64,000 nucleotides of DNA, taken from positions 186,001-250,000 of the forward strand of contig CABQEV010000002.1 of the NCBI GenBank assembly GCA_902463265.1. Reading direction: 5' to 3'. The notes beneath the pieces were generated by a model. The model made no database searches and was not told the origin of the DNA. It was given only the letters and a program-made list of their open reading frames with translations. Positions within the stretch are counted from its first letter, which is position 1. Each line of letters starts with the position of its first letter. The translations under genes were made by a program, and so were the position numbers. This DNA is from UMGS1889 sp900556055. Its GTDB lineage: Bacteria; Bacillota; Clostridia; Oscillospirales; Ruminococcaceae. Of this stretch, positions 59,617 to 64,000 are shown one piece after another.

Positions 59617-61578
59617 ATGGATAAATTTGAACTTGTTTCACCCTACAAGCCCGCGGGCGATCAGCCGCAGGCGATAGATAAGCTCGTTGATGGTCTGAAC
59701 AGCGGAATGAAGGAGCAGACTCTGCTCGGCGTTACAGGCTCCGGCAAGACGTTTACGATGGCAAATGTCATTGCAAGAGTGAACCGCCCGACGCTTGTTC
59801 TTGCACACAACAAAATACTTGCGGCACAGCTCTGCTCGGAATTCAAGGAGTTTTTTCCGCATAATGCCGTTGAATATTTTGTCAGCTATTACGATTATTA
59901 TCAGCCTGAGGCTTATATCCCATCGACAGACAGCTATATTGAAAAGGACTCGGCTATAAATGATGAAATAGACAAGCTGCGTCACTCTGCGACCTGCGCT
60001 CTTGCCGAAAGACGCGATGTTATCATAGTTGCCAGCGTTTCCTGCATATATTCGCTCGGAAGCCCCGACGAATACCGTACAAATGTTGTTTCACTCAGAA
60101 AGGGCATGGAGATATCCCGAGAAGAGCTGCTCGGAAAGCTCGTTGCTATCCAGTACGAAAGAAATGACATCAATTTTATCAGAAACAAATTCCGTGTAAG
60201 GGGAGATGTTGTCGAGATATTCCCCGCAGGCTCGACTGACACGGCTATCAGGGTGGAATTTTTCGGAGATGAGATCGACCGCATAACAGAGTTTGAAACG
60301 GTCACGGGAAATTCGGTATCACAGCTTTCACATGTCATGATCTATCCCGCATCGCATTATGTTGTATCCAAAGCGAAGATGCATGAGGCTATTGAGGATA
60401 TAGAAGCTGAGCTGGACGAAAGAGTGAAATATTTCACCGATAATCAGATGCTTATCGAAGCACAGCGCATAAAGCAGCGGACGCTTTACGACATCGAAAT
60501 GCTTGAAGAGATAGGCTTCTGCAAGGGCATCGAAAACTATTCGAGAGTGCTTGCACGCCGTCCCGCAGGAAGCATGCCGTATACGCTGCTGGATCATTTT
60601 CCGAAGGACTGGCTGCTTTTTGTGGACGAGAGCCATGTTTCGCTGCCGCAGGTAAGAGGAATGTATGCAGGCGACAGGGGACGCAAGCAGGTGCTTGTGG
60701 ATTACGGCTTCCGTCTGCCTTCAGCATTCGATAACAGACCTCTCAATTTCGATGAATTTTACAGCCACATAAATCAGGCGATATTCGTTTCCGCAACTCC
60801 CGGAGATATCGAAAAGGAAAAGTCACAGCAGATCGTTGAGCAGGTGATACGTCCTACGGGACTTGTCGATCCCGAGATCATCGTTAAGCCTGTTGAGGGA
60901 CAGATCGAGGATCTGCTTTCTGAAATAAATATCCGTGCGGCAAAGGACGAAAGAGTTCTTGTCACAACGCTTACAAAGAAGATGGCGGAGGATCTCACGG
61001 AATATCTCAGAAAGATGGGCGTAAGGGTGCGCTATATGCATCATGATATCGACACTATTGAGAGAATGGAGATAATCAAGGATCTCAGAATGGGCGAATT
61101 CGATGTGCTTGTCGGAATAAATCTGCTGAGAGAGGGACTGGATATTCCGGAGGTATCACTTGTTGCTATACTCGATGCTGATAAGGAGGGCTTCCTGCGT
61201 TCTGCGTCCTCGCTTATACAGACGATAGGCCGTGCCGCGCGAAATTCCGAGGGCAAGGTAATAATGTATGCCGACAGCGTTACACGTTCGATGGAATATG
61301 CGATAAACGAAACAGAACGCCGAAGGAAACTCCAGCTTGCTTTCAACGAGGAGCATGGCATCGTCCCCAAGACAATCAAAAAGGATATCAGAGATGTACT
61401 CGAGATATCTTCAAAGGAAACTGTCGCAAAGGAAACAAAGCCCGCAAAGAAGCTTACAAAGGACGAAAAGGCGGCGCTTATCGAGAAGCTGAAAAAGGAA
61501 ATGAAGGAGGCGGCAAAGCTGCTTGAATTCGAGCATGCCGCATTCCTGAGAGATAAGATAAAGGAGCTTTCCGAGTGA
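59617..61578 (+). CDS. uvrB: Excinuclease ABC subunit B
   Basis: A 653-residue DEAD-like helicase of nucleotide excision repair. Walker A GVTGSGKTFTMA (~39-50), the beta-hairpin YYDYYQPEAYIPSTDSYIEKD (YYDYYQPEAY), motif DESHVSLPQVRGMY, motif VI IQTIGRAARN, and a C-terminal UVR domain (KLKKEMKEAAKLLEFEHAAFLRD, coiled-coil) that binds UvrC. Normal length. uvrC is not in this window. Stop overlaps the next start. Confidence 0.97.
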   Translation: MDKFELVSPYKPAGDQPQAIDKLVDGLNSGMKEQTLLGVTGSGKTFTMANVIARVNRPTLVLAHNKILAAQLCSEFKEFFPHNAVEYFVSYYDYYQPEAYIPSTDSYIEKDSAINDEIDKLRHSATCALAERRDVIIVASVSCIYSLGSPDEYRTNVVSLRKGMEISREELLGKLVAIQYERNDINFIRNKFRVRGDVVEIFPAGSTDTAIRVEFFGDEIDRITEFETVTGNSVSQLSHVMIYPASHYVVSKAKMHEAIEDIEAELDERVKYFTDNQMLIEAQRIKQRTLYDIEMLEEIGFCKGIENYSRVLARRPAGSMPYTLLDHFPKDWLLFVDESHVSLPQVRGMYAGDRGRKQVLVDYGFRLPSAFDNRPLNFDEFYSHINQAIFVSATPGDIEKEKSQQIVEQVIRPTGLVDPEIIVKPVEGQIEDLLSEINIRAAKDERVLVTTLTKKMAEDLTEYLRKMGVRVRYMHHDIDTIERMEIIKDLRMGEFDVLVGINLLREGLDIPEVSLVAILDADKEGFLRSASSLIQTIGRAARNSEGKVIMYADSVTRSMEYAINETERRRKLQLAFNEEHGIVPKTIKKDIRDVLEISSKETVAKETKPAKKLTKDEKAALIEKLKKEMKEAAKLLEFEHAAFLRDKIKELSE

Positions 61579-62531
61579 GAAAATTCGTTATAAATAAAAA
61601 TGATGCAGGTCAGAGGGTTGATAAATTTATCACAAAAGCCGTCCCCGACCTGCCGCAGAGCATGATGTACAAATCCATCAGAAACAAGAATATCAAGCTC
61701 AACCGCAAACGCTGCGAAATATCCACAAGACTCTGCGAGGGGGATATCCTCGAGCTTTATATCAAGGACGAGTTTTTCTCCGACGCTCCCGCAGAGCATG
61801 ATTTTCTTTCAGCACCTGCCGATATCGACGTTGTTTTTGAAGATGAGAATATCATGCTGATAAACAAAAAGGTCGGTCTTGTCGTTCATGAGGATGATAC
61901 AAATACCCGTGACACGCTGATAAACAGGATCAGGCATTATCTTTATGATAACGGCGAATATGATCCCGATGATGAGAATTCATTTGCGCCGTCCCTCTGC
62001 AACAGGATAGACAGAAACACGAGCGGCATCGTCATCGCCGCAAAAAATGCCGAAGCACTGAGAATATTAAATGAGAAAATAAAGAACCGTGAGCTTGAAA
62101 AGCGGTATCTTTGCATAACTGTCGGAGTGCCGCCGAAAAAGCACGACACAATGACGGCATATCTCAGAAAGAACAGTACAGACAACATGGTGAGGATATC
62201 CGACAAGCGTCTGCCCGACTATCTTACCGCAGTTACGGAATATACCGTGCTGAGGACAAAAGGTCAGCTTGCGCTGCTGGAAGTGCTTCTTCACACGGGC
62301 CGCACGCATCAGATAAGAGCGCACATGGCACACATTGGCTGCCCTCTTCTCGGCGACGGAAAGTACGGCATAAACTCTGTCAACCGTGAATATAAATTGA
62401 AAACACAGGCACTTTGCTCGTACAAGCTGAAATTCGCATTTACATCGGACGGGGGAGTGCTTGAATATCTGAACGGCAGAGATTTTCAGATAAATGATGT
62501 ATGGTTTGTTGATAAATTCTTTTGTAAATAA
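61575..62531 (+). CDS. RluA-family pseudouridine synthase
   Basis: A 318-residue enzyme. An N-terminal S4 RNA-binding domain (GQRVDKFITKAVPDLPQS) is followed by the catalytic block LCNRIDRNTSGIVIAAKN, with the essential Asp of the (H/N)R(L/I)DxxTSG motif. HTGRTHQIRAHMAHIGCPLLGD is conserved in part. It modifies uridines of rRNA or tRNA (RluC/RluD type). GTG start overlapping the uvrB stop, so coupled to it. Confidence 0.92.
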   Translation: MRKFVINKNDAGQRVDKFITKAVPDLPQSMMYKSIRNKNIKLNRKRCEISTRLCEGDILELYIKDEFFSDAPAEHDFLSAPADIDVVFEDENIMLINKKVGLVVHEDDTNTRDTLINRIRHYLYDNGEYDPDDENSFAPSLCNRIDRNTSGIVIAAKNAEALRILNEKIKNRELEKRYLCITVGVPPKKHDTMTAYLRKNSTDNMVRISDKRLPDYLTAVTEYTVLRTKGQLALLEVLLHTGRTHQIRAHMAHIGCPLLGDGKYGINSVNREYKLKTQALCSYKLKFAFTSDGGVLEYLNGRDFQINDVWFVDKFFCK

Positions 62532-62591
62532 AAAATATTGCCGAATATTCCATTTAAAATGCGAAAATCGTGCAAAATGTCGAAAAAGCTC

Positions 62592-62621
62592 TTGATTTTA
62601 TGATGAACTTTGTGCTATAAT
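62592..62621 (+). promoter_or_regulatory. Promoter of the PHP gene
   Basis: TTGATT (62592-62597), 18 bases, TATAAT (62616-62621). Confidence 0.65.
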
Positions 62622-62689
62622 CAAATCATATAGCATTTGCAAAGCGGTTTTCCGCTGCATCTGTATTCCGCAACATGGAGGTAATTCAT

Positions 62690-63532
62690 ATGGTAGGCGA
62701 CCTGCATTGTCATACTAAGCTTTCTGACGGTTCTCTCGGCATCGAGGATATCGTTGTTCAGGCTAAACGAACCGGAATTGATTTCATTTCGATAACAGAC
62801 CACGATACGATGGCTTCTTTTTCAAGGGCTGCCGTTCTGGGCGAACGCTACGGCGTGCGTATGCTTCCGGGAGTTGAGCTTTCCGCATGGGATAAACAGA
62901 GGGGAAGAAAGGTACATATCCTCTGCTATGCGCCGCAGAAGCCCGACAGACTTGAAGGTCTTTGCATAAAGTGCTGCGAAATAAGAAAGCAGTGCGCAAA
63001 GGAAATGGTCGAAAAGGTCATGAAGCTTTACCCAATTACCCCCGAAAGCGTAATGAAATATGCAACGGGAAGCAAGAGTATCTTCAAGCAGCATATTCTT
63101 CATGCGCTTATTGATTACGGATACACAACGGAATTTTACGGCGAGCTTAACGACGAGCTTTTCAACATGAAAACAGGAACGTGTCTTGTTGAAAGAGAAT
63201 ATCCCGATGTTAATTTCGTTCTCGACCTTATCCATTCATCACGGGGAATCGCAGTTATGGCGCATCCTGTGCTGTATGATTCATTCGAGCTTATGGACGA
63301 GCTGGCTGCAAAAGGCAAGCTTGACGGTGTTGAGGCGTATCACTATACCGCTGATGAAAATGCAAGAAAGCAGATCCTTGAAACCGCATCAAAGTATGAT
63401 CTTATTGTTACCGGCGGATCGGATTTCCATGGATTATACAATGCTCAGCCTACACACATAGGCAGCGAAATTACCGATAAGGAAAATATCGACAGGATCT
63501 ACAAGCTTATAAAACAGAATAAAAATTCATGA
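62690..63532 (+). CDS. PHP-domain phosphoesterase (TrpH/YciV-like)
   Basis: A 280-residue metal-dependent phosphoesterase from ATG 62690 with GGAGG 9 bases before. PHP motifs: GDLHCHTKLSDG (H-x-H), SITDHDTM (DHD), PGVELS (Glu), VMAHPVLY (His) and GGSDFHG (D-x-H). It resembles nucleoside-3',5'-bisphosphate phosphatase/RNase AM, which trims RNA 5' ends; the exact substrate is inferred from the family. Confidence 0.85.
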   Translation: MVGDLHCHTKLSDGSLGIEDIVVQAKRTGIDFISITDHDTMASFSRAAVLGERYGVRMLPGVELSAWDKQRGRKVHILCYAPQKPDRLEGLCIKCCEIRKQCAKEMVEKVMKLYPITPESVMKYATGSKSIFKQHILHALIDYGYTTEFYGELNDELFNMKTGTCLVEREYPDVNFVLDLIHSSRGIAVMAHPVLYDSFELMDELAAKGKLDGVEAYHYTADENARKQILETASKYDLIVTGGSDFHGLYNAQPTHIGSEITDKENIDRIYKLIKQNKNS

Positions 63533-63593
63533 GATATGCCGGGGCATGATGTCCCGGCAATTCTTCAGTGAAAAATTGAAAGGATGAAAAGAA

Positions 63594-63836
63594 ATGACTA
63601 TCGATTACACACCGAGAGGAGTCTGTTCCAGACAGATAACAATCACCGTTGACAACGGCATCGTTGAGGACGTAAAGTTCACAGGCGGCTGCAACGGCAA
63701 TACACAGGGCATCTCAATGCTCGTAAAGGGCATGAGAGTTGATGATGTTATCCAGAGACTTGAAAACATCAACTGCGGAGGAAGGGGAACTTCATGTCCC
63801 GATCAGCTTGCAAAGGCACTGAAGACGATCCGGTAA
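63594..63836 (+). CDS. TSCPD-domain protein (TIGR03905-like)
   Basis: An 80-residue protein. The C-terminus has GRGTSCPDQLAKAL, the TSCPD signature, and the N-terminus YTPRGVCSRQITITV with a second Cys; FTGGCNGNTQGI in the middle. The stand-alone form matches the short TIGR03905 group; TSCPD is otherwise found at the end of class II ribonucleotide reductases. Function not established. GAAAGGATG ribosome site. Confidence 0.85.
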   Translation: MTIDYTPRGVCSRQITITVDNGIVEDVKFTGGCNGNTQGISMLVKGMRVDDVIQRLENINCGGRGTSCPDQLAKALKTIR

Positions 63837-64000
63837 GAATGAGCGCTCTCAGAATTTGCTTTATTGTGTTCTTTTCGCTGTGTCTGCTGGCTTTTGCCGC
63901 ACCTGTTTTTACGGGACGGATAATCAATGCGGGCAATATTGCAGGCTTTGCCGCATCGCTGATATTTCTTGCATGTGCTGTGTTCTCGAGCCGTTTCTTC
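63794..64000 (+). CDS. Membrane protein, truncated by window edge
   Basis: An open frame runs from ATG 63794 to the end of the window, with GGAGGAAGGGG upstream and a 43-base overlap with the TSCPD gene; ATG 63839 is the alternative start. The visible part has two hydrophobic segments (ALRICFIVFFSLCLLAFA and IAGFAASLIFLACAVF). Nothing more can be said without the rest. Confidence 0.6.
   Translation, partial: MSRSACKGTEDDPVRMSALRICFIVFFSLCLLAFAAPVFTGRIINAGNIAGFAASLIFLACAVFSSRFF

Overview
The window looks like the chromosome of a low-to-medium GC, spore-germinating member of the Clostridia, most probably an Oscillospiraceae/Ruminococcus-like gut bacterium. The basis is strong AGGAGG ribosome sites, near-consensus sigma-A promoters with 17-bp spacers, a T-box upstream of serS, a GerA/GerB/GerC operon, a Prp-processed L27, and a GGGtGRT protein paired with a NifU-like scaffold. 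No 16S gene is present, so the genus is an inference.

Layout. 0.1-3.4 kb: SGNH esterase, a SEDS (RodA/FtsW) protein and galactokinase. 3.5-6.6 kb (minus): ECF sigma factor, membrane anti-sigma-like protein and VWA lipoprotein. 7-11 kb: RING/zinc-ribbon membrane protein and uvrA behind a perfect promoter with a LexA-like site. 11.3-12.8 kb: three tRNA-Gln genes, a CatP-like chloramphenicol acetyltransferase and a Fur-family regulator. 13-17.8 kb: rplU-prp-rpmA, obgE, GNAT, mrnC, MBL hydrolase, yebC. 18-21 kb (minus): EcsC-like protein, HAD phosphatase, low-molecular-weight phosphatase, alpha/beta hydrolase. 21.2 kb: a 70-residue orphan. 31-42 kb: ElaA-like GNAT, T-box/serS, tRNA-Leu(CAG), YfcE-like phosphodiesterase, a MarR/heterodimeric ABC exporter operon, and the scaffold/GGGtGRT pair. 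55-64 kb: tRNA-Leu(TAG), the ger operon, radC-uvrB-rluA, PHP phosphoesterase, TSCPD protein and a membrane protein cut by the window edge.

The most striking region is 21.5-30.9 kb on the minus strand: eleven genes that overlap or nearly touch. They run ECF sigma, a 72-residue membrane anti-sigma-like protein, PlsC-type acyltransferase, acyl-CoA/AMP ligase, B12-type radical SAM enzyme, CDP-alcohol phosphatidyltransferase, papain-like (NlpC/LRAT-type) protein, PEP mutase, phosphonopyruvate decarboxylase, nucleotidyltransferase and iron alcohol dehydrogenase. Read as a pathway this is PEP to phosphonopyruvate to phosphonoacetaldehyde to 2-hydroxyethylphosphonate to a CMP-activated headgroup and then a membrane phosphonolipid, possibly C-methylated in a Fom3-like step. 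I infer a sigma-controlled phosphonolipid system.

The second accessory region is an integrative mobilizable element of about 10.5 kb (about 41.99-52.54 kb) inserted at the 3' end of the GGGtGRT gene. An imperfect 31-bp direct repeat marks both ends, and GTAATACACA repeats lie just inside each. It carries a tyrosine integrase, MobV relaxase, candidate oriT, RepA-like ATPase, small HTH/excisionase-like protein and a three-XRE-domain regulator. Its cargo is a DpnII-type GATC restriction-modification pair, a very AT-rich Sll1717-like P-loop ATPase and a second restriction-modification set (HPPY methylase, C-protein-like regulator, PD-(D/E)XK nuclease). Next to it (52.6-55.0 kb) lies what looks like the remnant of an older element: AT-rich orphan genes and the C-terminal piece of another tyrosine recombinase beside tRNA-Leu(TAG).
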